DNA of 54,322 nucleotides, taken from NCBI GenBank assembly GCA_030066085.1, contig JASJCI010000019.1, forward strand, positions 1 through 54,322, given 5' to 3'. This DNA comes from Gammaproteobacteria bacterium. GTDB lineage: Bacteria > Pseudomonadota > Gammaproteobacteria > GCA-001735895. A model generated the notes under the pieces. The model saw nothing but the letters and a program-made list of their open reading frames with translations. It had not been told where the DNA came from and made no database searches. The translations under genes and the position numbers were made by a program. The first letter of the stretch is position 1, and each line of letters begins with the position of its first letter. Of this stretch, positions 1-8,244 are shown piece after piece.

Positions 1-39
1 GTCATGCGCGAATACGGTCTGTTCGCGAAGGAGCTCTGA
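1..39 (+). CDS. 3' end of an unidentified gene (partial)
   Basis: The window opens inside a gene. Its last twelve codons (VMREYGLFAKEL) and a TGA stop at 37-39 are visible. Nothing in this tail identifies the product. It ends four bases before the acyl-CoA synthetase start on the same strand, so it is probably the preceding gene of the same operon. Confidence 0.5.
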   Translation, partial: VMREYGLFAKEL

Positions 40-43
40 AGCC

Positions 44-1636
44 ATGAATCTCTTTTCCCTGTTCAAACGCCAGGTCGACCTGCGACCCGATGCCGCCGCG
101 CTGATCGATGTCGGCGATAACCGCAGCTGGACCTTTAGCGAGATCGAGCGCGCGTCGCGCGACATGGCCGCGCGCCTCGCCGACGCCGGCCTCGCGCGCG
201 GCGACGGCGTGCTGCTGTTCGTGCCGATGTCGGTGCGCCTCTACGTTACTTTGCTGGCCTGCTTCCGCCTCGGCCTGGTCGCGATCGTGATCGATCCCTA
301 CGCCGGACGCGCGCATGTCGAGCGCTGCTGCCGGCGTTACCCGCCGCGGGCCATGATCGGCACGCCGAAGGCCCAGCTGCTGCGCCTGCGGATCCCGGCG
401 TTACGTCGCATCGAGCTGCACTTCAGCGGCACACGGTGGCTGCCGGCGACGTGCTGGCTGCCGCTGGTCGCCGAAACCACGGCCGAAGATCTTGCGGTCG
501 AACTGGCGCCGTCCGAGCCGGCGCTGGTGACTTTCACCAGCGGTAGCACCGCGCTGCCCAAGGTGGCGGTACGCAGTCACGGGTTTTTGCATCGCCAGCA
601 CTGCGTGGTCGACCGCAACCAGCAGTTGGTTGCGGGTGCCCGCAGCCTGACGTTGTTTCCGGTATTCGTGTTGTCGAGCCTGGCTGCCGGCATCACCAGT
701 ATCCTGGCCGATGTCGACCTGCGGCAGCCGCAGCGCATCGACCCGCGCAAGTTGCTGGCGACGATCGAGCGCTACCGCCCGGACAGTCTCGGTCTGCAGC
801 CGATCGTGATCGCGCGGCTGGCGGACTATTGCCGGCGCGAGCATGAGAAACTGCACGGTAACTTCGTGCTTTACAGCGGCGGCGCGCCGGTGTTTCCGGC
901 GGTACTCGAACGTTTCGGCGCGATCGCCCCGGACGCGCGCATGATCAGCGTTTACGGTTCCACCGAGGCCGAACCGATTGCGCTGAGCGAGATCGTCGAC
1001 GCCAGTGAAACCCGGGTCAGTCCGGTAAAAGGATTACTCGCCGGCCGACCGGTTAGCGAAATCGAACTGCGCATCCTGCCGTTCGACGATGACCAGCCCT
1101 TCGAAATGTCGCGCGCGCAGTTCGAGGAACTTGAACTGGCGCCGGGAGAGATCGGTGAAATTGTCGTGCGCGGTAAGCACGTGCTCGAATCGTATCTCGA
1201 TGGCGAGGGTGATCGCGACAACAAGTACCGCGTCGATGGCCAGGCCTGGCATCGTACCGGTGATGCCGGCAGCCTCGATCGCGCCGGCCGCCTGTGGCTC
1301 GCCGGTCGCTGCATTGCCCGCATCGACGATCGCCGCGGAACCTGTTACCCCCTCGGCATCGAGGCCGCGGCAATGCAGCTGCCGGCGGTGCAGCGCGCCG
1401 CGCTGGTGGCCCATGGCGGTGAACGCCTGCTGGTCGTCGCCTGCCGGCCCGCGCAGCGTGTCGCGACCGGGGCAAGCCTGCGCGAGCTGCTCGACGAGGC
1501 CGGCATCGACCGTGTCGAGTTCGTCGGCGAAATCCCGGTCGATCGCCGCCACAACGGCAAGGTCGACTACCCCCGCCTGCAAAACCTGCTGGGTCGGCAA
1601 CCGGATGCCGGGCTGACCCTGGAGACTTCATCATGA
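44..1636 (+). CDS. AMP-forming acyl-CoA synthetase / acid ligase
   Basis: ANL-superfamily adenylating enzyme of 530 residues. It should activate a carboxylic acid as acyl-AMP and transfer it to CoA or a carrier thiol. The ATP-binding loop TSGSTALPK is at about residues 165-173, the A5-type motif YGSTEAEP at about 305, the hinge region HRTGDAG at about 405, and the expected catalytic lysine in NGKVDY near residue 507. No signal peptide or carrier domain is visible. The stop overlaps the start of the next gene (ATG at 1633), so the two are translationally coupled, which suggests that the ligase product is passed to, or made together with, the diiron oxygenase. The acid substrate cannot be told from sequence. 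A fatty acid or an aryl or amino-aryl acid are all possible. Confidence 0.85.
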   Translation: MNLFSLFKRQVDLRPDAAALIDVGDNRSWTFSEIERASRDMAARLADAGLARGDGVLLFVPMSVRLYVTLLACFRLGLVAIVIDPYAGRAHVERCCRRYPPRAMIGTPKAQLLRLRIPALRRIELHFSGTRWLPATCWLPLVAETTAEDLAVELAPSEPALVTFTSGSTALPKVAVRSHGFLHRQHCVVDRNQQLVAGARSLTLFPVFVLSSLAAGITSILADVDLRQPQRIDPRKLLATIERYRPDSLGLQPIVIARLADYCRREHEKLHGNFVLYSGGAPVFPAVLERFGAIAPDARMISVYGSTEAEPIALSEIVDASETRVSPVKGLLAGRPVSEIELRILPFDDDQPFEMSRAQFEELELAPGEIGEIVVRGKHVLESYLDGEGDRDNKYRVDGQAWHRTGDAGSLDRAGRLWLAGRCIARIDDRRGTCYPLGIEAAAMQLPAVQRAALVAHGGERLLVVACRPAQRVATGASLRELLDEAGIDRVEFVGEIPVDRRHNGKVDYPRLQNLLGRQPDAGLTLETSS

Positions 1637-2628
1637 ACATCGAACATACCCCGCGGCGTGACATACAGTCGCTCGAACGCCTGAATCAACTGGCGCACAA
1701 GAATGCCTGGGCCCTCGAAGACCTGGACTGGTCGCTGACGGTCGATCGCGAACGGCTGTGGGCACCGCCGGAAATGTCCCCGCTGAGTTACCTGCCGAGC
1801 TTCGAACGCCTCGACGGGGTTCAACAGCGGCGCTACAACCAGATCTTCGCGCTCGCGATCTGCGAGCAGTTCATCTGGTTCGAAACCAACTTCCTGGTCG
1901 ACGCGATGGAGTCGGTGGTGCGCGACTTCGACGTGCCGGAGGAACTGGTGACAGCGGTGAACTTCCTGACCGAGGAAGAGGTCAAGCACACGCGGATGTT
2001 CTGGCGCCTGCTGGAAAAATGTGAACCCGACTGGTATCCGACCCGCGACTATCACCTGTTTCGGATGACGCCGACCCAGCGCCTGCTGACGAAAAGCATG
2101 CTGCGCTGGCCGCGCGAGCTGCTGGTCTGGATCTGGATCGCGATCTTCTTCGAGGAGCGCACCGGCGATTATTGCCGCCAGTACCTGCGCTACGAGCGGC
2201 GTAACCCCGGCGCGATCGATCCGTCATTCCTGCAGGTGCACCGGTTTCATTTTCGCGACGAGGCGCGTCACTTCCAGCTCGACCAGCACCTGCTCGGCTG
2301 GATCTACGATCGCGCGCCGCGCTGGAAATGCCGCCTCGCCGGACGGATGTTTTACCGGGTCATGCGGGGCTACACTTCGCCGCGCAACACCGCGCGGCAA
2401 ACCCTGCGCCAGCTCGGCCGCGAATTTCCGCAACTCGAGCGCGACGTGATTCCGGCGCTCGAGCGCGAGCTCCCGTTGCTGGGGCAGTCGAAGGAATATC
2501 ACCGGATGGCTTTTTCGCGCAAGGCGGTCGGCAACAGCCTCGCGCTGTTCGCCGAGTACCCGGAACTCGACCGCCTGTGGCCGCTGTTCCAGGTCGAGAC
2601 CAGGTCTGACAACCTGCGCCGCGCATGA
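1633..2628 (+). CDS. AurF-like non-haem diiron oxygenase
   Basis: Ferritin-like four-helix protein of 331 residues with the ligand pattern of the AurF (p-aminobenzoate N-oxygenase) family. The candidate ligands are E84 (WFET), E116-x-x-H119 (EEVKH), E174/E175 (FFEE), and H206 with E210-x-x-H213 (HFRDEARH). The H-x3-E-x2-H spacing of the last group is the same as in AurF. Characterised members N-oxygenate arylamines or hydroxylate carrier- or CoA-bound substrates with O2. The four-base overlap with the upstream acyl-CoA synthetase argues for a two-step pathway, perhaps oxidation of an activated acid. There is no carrier protein or reductase beside it in this window, so electron donor and substrate are unknown. 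The family call is fairly firm and the reaction is inference. Confidence 0.75.
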   Translation: MNIEHTPRRDIQSLERLNQLAHKNAWALEDLDWSLTVDRERLWAPPEMSPLSYLPSFERLDGVQQRRYNQIFALAICEQFIWFETNFLVDAMESVVRDFDVPEELVTAVNFLTEEEVKHTRMFWRLLEKCEPDWYPTRDYHLFRMTPTQRLLTKSMLRWPRELLVWIWIAIFFEERTGDYCRQYLRYERRNPGAIDPSFLQVHRFHFRDEARHFQLDQHLLGWIYDRAPRWKCRLAGRMFYRVMRGYTSPRNTARQTLRQLGREFPQLERDVIPALERELPLLGQSKEYHRMAFSRKAVGNSLALFAEYPELDRLWPLFQVETRSDNLRRA

Positions 2629-2870
2629 GCCGCTTCCTGCTATTTCAGCACCGGGGGCGGACGCCTTGAGTTCGCGAACCAGCGACCACAATCGGCCGGT
2701 AACGGGTTCCGGGGTTAAAAGGAAACTCCTGACAAAACGGTTTTTTTACATCATTCTTTTCTTGGATAATCAATTCATGGCTAAAGGGTTATCGATTGCG
2801 GGGGTGGCAGCGACCCCTGTTAAACGGATGAAATTCAAACAATAATTCATGCAACAGGTGGGGTTTAAAC

Positions 2871-4178
2871 ATGTGCTTGAGAAAAGTAAGTAATACATTC
2901 ATCGTTTCCTGCGCAGCATTTGTCATGGTTGCGTGCGCGTCTTCTTCGAAAGAGATTGCAGCGACTTACGTTTCACCCGCGGAATATGCATCGTTCAGTT
3001 GCGACCAGCTATCGCAAGAGCTGGCCCGTCTGAATAAAAAGAAGAACGACCTGGCTTTTGAGCTCGATGAAAAAGCAAGCAGCGACGAGGGATTGACCGC
3101 TGTCAGCGTGATCCTGTTCTGGCCGGCCGCCTTTGCATTGGGCGGTAATGAGGAACAGGAAGCAGAGTACGCTCGCATCAAGGGGGAGTATGATGCCGTG
3201 CAAAAAGCCGGGGTTGAGAAAAGCTGTAATCTCGATCCGGCCAGGGTTCAAATCGCGAAGATCGAGAAGCAAACGGGTTCGGGTGATTCGAGCTCGGCGA
3301 TAGAGTTCTACGGTGAAGCCGAGGAGGAGATCAACACTGGCTCATACGATAAAGATCTATGGGCCAAGGCACTGGTCGACGTGGAAGGAGATGAAAACAG
3401 GCGCAGGGCGAAATACATCGAGTTACGCGCAAACCAGCTTTACTCTGAAAAAGTGGGTGCTGTATCTGGAACCGTTATTCCACAAGAACCTGCGGTTGCT
3501 GAAGGCAGGATGATTCTCGATCTTTCGGGCAACTATCGGTCGAAAATCACGGGATCTTATCGGGTCAAATCTGCATTCGTGATCGAACAGGATGGTAATC
3601 GGATCAAGGGCATGTCCCTGAACAAGGACTGGGAGTTCGAAGGATCTCTGGAAGAAGATACGCTGGTGTTGAAGTGGTGGAGCCCTGGTAACAAGGGTAA
3701 AGGTAAATTTACTGTCGATCCCTATGGCAACATGGCTGGCTCGTACGTGGGTGACAGCTGGGGCAAGGGCGAGTGGGCTTTGGTCAGGAATGACGAGCCG
3801 CCGGGCATGATGATTATCGCGCCCGACTCGAATTCGAACCCGCAATACATCGCGAATATTTCAGGTACCTACATATCGGAAATCACGAGTAATTCCAAAT
3901 GGCAATTCACGAAACGATACCAAAACCTGAAGATTAAATTTCAGCAAGAAGGAAATAAAATTGTCGGGATTGACGAGAGATACGATACCAAAATTGAGGC
4001 CACCATTGCGGGTGACTCAGTCAAGTTTTACGTGTTGGCAGGCCAGGCGGCAGGTGGCTATGATGCCGAGGGCGAATGGAAAATCAGCGCCGATGGCACC
4101 CGGCTCGTGGGTAGCTGGAATTCGCCAGGTAGCGCCGACGCGGCTTCTGGTGAATGGATTCTCAGAAAGGTCCAGTGA
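2871..4178 (+). CDS. Predicted lipoprotein with two beta-rich repeats
   Basis: Protein of 435 residues that I do not recognise. It begins with a lipoprotein-type signal: a basic start, a hydrophobic stretch and a lipobox-like MVAC with the acceptor cysteine at 22, followed by ASSSKE. Residues about 40-180 are charged and helical, with one short hydrophobic segment (VSVILFWPAAFALGG). The C-terminal half holds two related modules starting at DLSGNYRSKITG (about 217) and NISGTYISEITS (about 329). Each has a GNRIKG/GNKIVG turn and ends in a GEW motif, which suggests tandem small beta-barrels. The gene and its 240-bp upstream region are clearly less GC-rich than their neighbours, and it stands alone, so it may have been acquired. 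The function is unknown. Confidence 0.7.
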   Translation: MCLRKVSNTFIVSCAAFVMVACASSSKEIAATYVSPAEYASFSCDQLSQELARLNKKKNDLAFELDEKASSDEGLTAVSVILFWPAAFALGGNEEQEAEYARIKGEYDAVQKAGVEKSCNLDPARVQIAKIEKQTGSGDSSSAIEFYGEAEEEINTGSYDKDLWAKALVDVEGDENRRRAKYIELRANQLYSEKVGAVSGTVIPQEPAVAEGRMILDLSGNYRSKITGSYRVKSAFVIEQDGNRIKGMSLNKDWEFEGSLEEDTLVLKWWSPGNKGKGKFTVDPYGNMAGSYVGDSWGKGEWALVRNDEPPGMMIIAPDSNSNPQYIANISGTYISEITSNSKWQFTKRYQNLKIKFQQEGNKIVGIDERYDTKIEATIAGDSVKFYVLAGQAAGGYDAEGEWKISADGTRLVGSWNSPGSADAASGEWILRKVQ

Positions 4179-4402
4179 TCGCCAGGGATGGAATACGGAA
4201 ACTGACCAGGGTTTTTCCGGCATCAGCATCGGCGTGATATCAGGGCCAGTCGCGTCATCCCCGTGGTCGACGTTGGGCAAGATCCAGGCGGGATCGATCT
4301 TCGAAAGGTCCAGCTGCCGAAGAGTAATGACCGGCTGCCTTTGCCGCGTTCGGACGGGTGTCTTTAAACTTAGCGGGGTTTACCCAACAACTCGAACCGG
4401 TA
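4179..4402. other. Gene-free stretch with possible minus-strand gene remnant
   Basis: No convincing gene is present between the lipoprotein stop and the ileS promoter. On the minus strand, a frame that is open from about 4378 down into the end of the lipoprotein gene reads naturally for some 50 residues (for example IDPAWILPNVDHGDDATGPD). It has no start or ribosome-binding site and could be the decayed end of a lost gene. This is a weak call based only on amino-acid texture. Confidence 0.2.
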
Positions 4403-4431
4403 TTGAAATTGTCGCTAAAAAACGGGAAAAT
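4403..4431 (+). promoter_or_regulatory. Candidate sigma-70 promoter of the T-box/ileS unit
   Basis: TTGAAA at 4403-4408 and GAAAAT at 4426-4431 are separated by 17 bp. Transcription would begin near 4438, just before the first T-box stem. The -35 match is good and the -10 match moderate. The position relative to the riboswitch is the main support. Confidence 0.5.
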
Positions 4432-4443
4432 CGCGCAAATTCA

Positions 4444-4742
4444 AGGCTATGAAAGGGACGAGTAGTCGGAGCACTTCGTCAGCACGAGCGATCAGGGGAT
4501 GGTGTGAGCCCTGAGCGGAGCCGAGCGAAAATCACCCTCGAGCCGCCAACCGAAAGGTGTCACCACCGAGTAGGCCTGGACGGATGATCCCCGATACCGG
4601 ATCGAAGTGATACCTGCTGTTGGACGAGGCGTCACTTCTCGAGTCCCCATCCGTGAGGATGTGGAGAAACCGGGTGGTACCGCGAAAGAAATCTCGCCCC
4701 GGATACGGTTGCAGATGCAACGGTATCCGGGGTTTTTTTTTT
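4444..4742 (+). promoter_or_regulatory. T-box riboswitch (tRNA-Ile sensing) of ileS
   Basis: A complete transcription-attenuating T-box leader. It reads an uncharged tRNA and lets RNA polymerase through only when the aminoacyl end is free. Visible parts in order are: the GA motif GGGACGAGTAG (4455-4465); a stem I apical loop with GGATGGTGTGAG (4497-4508); the specifier loop AAAATCACC (4528-4536) with an ATC isoleucine codon at 4531-4533; a stem II/pseudoknot-like segment GAGTAGGCCTGGACGG (4568-4583); stem III (CCCCATCC / GGATGTGG around a GTGA loop, 4645-4664); and the T-box core GGGTGGTACCGCG at 4672-4684. The acceptor-binding TGGT pairs with ACCA, meaning discriminator A73 plus CCA, as expected for tRNA-Ile. 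The antiterminator (CCGGG 4670-4674 with CCCGG 4698-4702) excludes the terminator that follows. Specifier, acceptor site and downstream gene all agree on isoleucine. Confidence 0.95.
4697..4742 (+). terminator. Intrinsic terminator of the T-box leader
   Basis: A strong hairpin has arms CCCCGGATAC (4697-4706) and GTATCCGGGG (4723-4732), an inner GTTGC/GCAAC stem and an AGAT loop, followed by ten T residues at 4733-4742. Its 5' arm overlaps the strand needed for the antiterminator, so the two folds are mutually exclusive. It ends 12 bases before the ileS start codon. Confidence 0.93.
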
Positions 4743-4754
4743 GGAGCTGCACAA

Positions 4755-7700
4755 ATGGTGCTTGAGACTGTAGACGGCCGCTACGACGGCCCCAAACTCG
4801 AACAGGACATCCTCGATTTCTGGCGCGAACACGACGTGTTCAACCAGACCCTTCACATGAGCGAGGGACGCCCGTTGTTCACGTTCAACGAGGGGCCGCC
4901 CACCGCCAACGGCAAGCCGGGGATCCACCACGTCCTGGCGCGCACGTTCAAGGATATTTATCCGCGCTACAAGACCATGCAGGGATTCCATGTGCCCCGC
5001 AAGGCGGGCTGGGATACCCACGGTTTGCCGGTGGAACACGAGGTCGAAAAGAAACTCGGTATCTTCGACAAGAAGGAAATCGAGGAAAAGGTGGGCATCG
5101 CCGAATTCACGCGCATGTGCCGTGAATCGGTCATGAACTATATCGGCGAATGGGAGCAAATGACCGAGCGCATGGGCTTCTGGGTCAACCTGGAAGAAGC
5201 CTATTACACGCTGGATAACAAGTTCATCGAATCGGTGTGGAACCTGCTGCAGCAGATCTGGGACAAGGGACTGATGTACCAGGGTTACAAGGTCGTACCC
5301 TACGATCCCCGCATCGGCGCGACCCTTTCTTCCCACGAAGTCGCCCAGGGTTACAAGGAGGTGGACGACCCGTCGGTCACGGTCCGGTTCAAGGTTACCG
5401 GCGAAGAAAACACCTCGTTCCTGGTATGGACCACCACCCCCTGGACCTTGCCGTCCAACCTGGCACTGGCGGTCGGGGAAGACATCGATTACGTCTACGT
5501 CGAATCGGAAGGGGAGACCTTTATCCTCGCGGCTGCCCTGCAGGAAGCGGTTCTCGGAGATCGGCCACAGAAAGTCGTCAAGACCGTGAAAGGCTCGGAA
5601 CTGGTCGGCATGCGCTATGAACGCCTGTTCGATTACCTGGAAGCCGAGGGCGATATCTGCCGGGTGTTGCCGGCGGACTTTGTCAGCACCGAGGATGGCA
5701 CCGGCATCGTGCACACGGCGCCGGCCTACGGTGTCGACGATCTCGAACTCGGGCAAAAGTTCGGTTTACCGGTGGTTCACGGTGTCGGCCTCGACGGCTA
5801 TTTCAAGCCGGAAGTCACCCCGGTGGCCGGCCTGTTCTTCAAGCAAGCCGACCACGTTCTGATCGAGCTGTTGCAGGAACGCGGCCTGCTGTTCAAGGCG
5901 CAAACCATCAGCCACAACTATCCCTTCGGCTGGCGTACCGGTGACCCGTTGATCTACTACGCCAAGAATGCCTGGTATATCCGCACCACCGACATCGCCG
6001 ATCGCATGGTGGCGCTGAACAAGACCATTAACTGGGTGCCAAAGACCATTCGCGATGGTCGCTTCGGCAACTGGCTGGAAAATAATATCGACTGGGCCCT
6101 GTCACGCGAGCGTTTCTGGGGAACGCCGTTGCCGCTATGGACGGATGGTGAGGGTAACTACGAATGCATCGGCTCGCTGCAGGAACTGGAAGAGCGCACG
6201 GGCAGAAGCTTGAGCGAACTGGATCTGCATCGCCCGGCGGTCGACGAGGTCACTTACGAAAAAGACGGCAAGACCTGGCGGCGGGTGCAGGAAGTCATCG
6301 ACTGCTGGTTCGATTCCGGCGCCATGTCCTATGCGCAGTGGCATTACCCGTTCGAAAACGAGGACGTATTCGAAAAGCACTTTCCGGTAGACTACATCTG
6401 CGAAGCCATCGATCAGACCCGCGGCTGGTTTTACACCCTGCATGCGATCGCCTCGCTGGTGTCTGACAGCGTGGCCTATCGCAACTGTGTCTGCCTGAGC
6501 CACATCGTCGACCAGTACGGCAAGAAAATGTCCAAGTCGCAGGGCAATATCGTCAACCCCTACGATGTATTCGACACCGTGGGTGCCGACGCATTGCGCT
6601 GGTTTTTTCTCGCTCGACTGGCGCCGGAAGTGCAAAAGCGTATTTCCGTCGACATCGTCGCCGACGTGGCCGCGTCCTTCGTCAATACGCTGTGGAACAC
6701 CTACGGCTTTTACGTCATGTATGCCAGGCTGGACGAGATCGATATTAACGACCAGGTGCCCGTCTCCGAGCGGCCGGAAATCGACCGCTGGGCGATCGCG
6801 TTACTCAACGACACCATCGACCGGGCTACCAGGGCGCTGGATGACTATGATGCCCGGGCCGCGGGCAGTGCCATCGAGGCCTTCGTCGACCAACTTTCCA
6901 ACTGGTACGTGCGGCGTAACCGTCGCCGGTTCTGGAAAGCGGAGGCCGGTGCGGACAAGCAGGCGGCGTACCTGACGCTTTACGAATGCCTGGTGGGCGT
7001 AACCCGCCTGATCGCGCCCTTCATGCCCTTCCTGAGCGAGGCGATGTATCAGAACCTGGTGAAGCGCCTGGATGACAGCGCGCCGATGTCGGTGCACATG
7101 GACCACTGGCCGAAGGCCGATACCAGCCTTATCGACCAGGAGTTGATTCACGGCATCGACGTCGTCCAGCGCGTGGTTGGACTGGGCCGCGCGGCGCGTG
7201 AAGCCAGCAAGGTTCGCGTGCGCCAGCCGTTATCACGCCTGCTGGTGCGCACGCCGGACCAGGTCACCCAGGCGGCGGTCGAGGACCACGCGGCGCAGAT
7301 TACCGAGGAACTCAATATCAAGGAGGTCGAGTTTCTGCCCGCGGATGCCGAATTGCTCGCTTATCGAGTCAAGCCGAAGTTGCCCGAGCTGGGCAAGCGT
7401 TACGGCAAACTGGTGCCGGCGATTCGAAATGCGCTGGCCGATTGCGATGGCATGGCCCTGGTCAAGGCACACGCTGCCGGTGAGTCGTTCGATCTCGAGG
7501 TCGAAGGACAGGTGCTTTCGTTTGCGGCAGACGACGTGTTGGTGGAATCAGAGTCCGCCGAGGGTTATGCCTGTGCCGAGGAAGACGGTTACCTGGTCGG
7601 ACTCGACACCCAGCTCAGCGAAGACCTGCTGGTCGAAGGATTGGCCCGCGAGCTGGTGCGCACGGTGCAGGATGCCCGCAAACACGGCGGCCTGGAGATT

Positions 7701-7892
7701 TCGGACCGGATCACGCTGCGTATCGAGGGCAGTGACCGGGTCGATCGCGCGCTCGAACAGTATCGTGACTACCTGATGAGCGAAACCCTGGCGACGCAAT
7801 GGGGCGACAGCGGATTTAGCGGGACCTGCAGTGCCGATCACACGCTGGGTGACGACCGCTGGTCCATTCAATTGAGTGTCACGCAAGACTAG
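4755..7892 (+). CDS. ileS: Isoleucyl-tRNA synthetase, type 2 (eukaryote-like)
   Basis: Class I synthetase of 1045 residues that charges tRNA-Ile, longer than the roughly 940-residue type 1 enzyme usual in gammaproteobacteria. The HIGH-region segment GPPTANGKPGIHHVLAR is at residues 47-63 and KMSKS at 591-595. The editing domain lies between them (TTTPWTLPSNLALAVG) and a long anticodon-binding C-terminus follows. GPPTANGKPGIHH and the overall length point to the type 2 / IleRS2 lineage, which includes eukaryotic cytosolic enzymes and, as known for that lineage, tends to be insensitive to mupirocin. The start at 4755 is chosen because GGAG at 4743-4746 is well placed and the terminator tract lies just upstream. 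The longer TTG frame from 4620 runs through the riboswitch. Expression should depend on the T-box. Confidence 0.95.
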   Translation: MVLETVDGRYDGPKLEQDILDFWREHDVFNQTLHMSEGRPLFTFNEGPPTANGKPGIHHVLARTFKDIYPRYKTMQGFHVPRKAGWDTHGLPVEHEVEKKLGIFDKKEIEEKVGIAEFTRMCRESVMNYIGEWEQMTERMGFWVNLEEAYYTLDNKFIESVWNLLQQIWDKGLMYQGYKVVPYDPRIGATLSSHEVAQGYKEVDDPSVTVRFKVTGEENTSFLVWTTTPWTLPSNLALAVGEDIDYVYVESEGETFILAAALQEAVLGDRPQKVVKTVKGSELVGMRYERLFDYLEAEGDICRVLPADFVSTEDGTGIVHTAPAYGVDDLELGQKFGLPVVHGVGLDGYFKPEVTPVAGLFFKQADHVLIELLQERGLLFKAQTISHNYPFGWRTGDPLIYYAKNAWYIRTTDIADRMVALNKTINWVPKTIRDGRFGNWLENNIDWALSRERFWGTPLPLWTDGEGNYECIGSLQELEERTGRSLSELDLHRPAVDEVTYEKDGKTWRRVQEVIDCWFDSGAMSYAQWHYPFENEDVFEKHFPVDYICEAIDQTRGWFYTLHAIASLVSDSVAYRNCVCLSHIVDQYGKKMSKSQGNIVNPYDVFDTVGADALRWFFLARLAPEVQKRISVDIVADVAASFVNTLWNTYGFYVMYARLDEIDINDQVPVSERPEIDRWAIALLNDTIDRATRALDDYDARAAGSAIEAFVDQLSNWYVRRNRRRFWKAEAGADKQAAYLTLYECLVGVTRLIAPFMPFLSEAMYQNLVKRLDDSAPMSVHMDHWPKADTSLIDQELIHGIDVVQRVVGLGRAAREASKVRVRQPLSRLLVRTPDQVTQAAVEDHAAQITEELNIKEVEFLPADAELLAYRVKPKLPELGKRYGKLVPAIRNALADCDGMALVKAHAAGESFDLEVEGQVLSFAADDVLVESESAEGYACAEEDGYLVGLDTQLSEDLLVEGLARELVRTVQDARKHGGLEISDRITLRIEGSDRVDRALEQYRDYLMSETLATQWGDSGFSGTCSADHTLGDDRWSIQLSVTQD

Positions 7893-7906
7893 CCCGCAGA
7901 CAAAAA

Positions 7907-7955
7907 TTATGGTGACAGTTAACTAAATTCCGAAATAGGTTAACTGTCACCATAA
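7907..7955. repeat. Perfect 17-bp inverted repeat after ileS
   Basis: Arms TTATGGTGACAGTTAAC (7907-7923) and its exact reverse complement (7939-7955) enclose a 15-nt AT-rich loop. It starts 15 bases after the ileS stop. There is no T tract, so it is a doubtful terminator. It looks more like a mobile or REP-type palindrome. The rest of 7956-8244 shows no gene apart from the GC-rich palindrome at 8051-8113. Confidence 0.8.
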
Positions 7956-8050
7956 CTTCCAAGTAATCAGGGAACAAGACAGCCGGCGGTTGTCGACCTA
8001 ACTTAGCCTCTCGCCTGGAAAATGAAGCGTAATGCCGCTTCGACGGACCG

Positions 8051-8113
8051 CCGCGCAAGCGGGAATCTTGCACTTCGCCCGAATCATGAGATCCCCGCTT
8101 GCGCGGGGATGAC
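8051..8113. repeat. Composite palindromic repeat, copy A (left end truncated)
   Basis: A degenerate left hairpin (CCGC-gcaa-GCGG, 8051-8062) is followed by a right hairpin ATCCCCGC-ttgc-GCGGGGAT (8091-8110) that ends in ATGAC. It belongs to the same family as the copies at 20752, 22187 and 30523 but lacks the left GTCAT terminus. Confidence 0.7.
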
Positions 8114-8244
8114 GCCGCAAAACGTTTCCTAATGGACGAGGGCCGCTGCTCACGGTTGCAAAACCAGTGTCCGTTCCGGGCACGAGAGAGCTATTGCTCG
8201 AATCGCGGCTGACCTGCGCGGGTTAGCCAACTGCCAGGCGGGAT

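Noticed and set aside
4620-4754. N-terminal extension of ileS from a TTG at 4620
   Set aside because: It runs through stem III, the T-box core and the terminator. The family start and a good GGAG site are at 4755.
7907-7955. Terminator for ileS
   Set aside because: The inverted repeat is perfect but no T tract follows, so I list it as a repeat rather than an intrinsic terminator.
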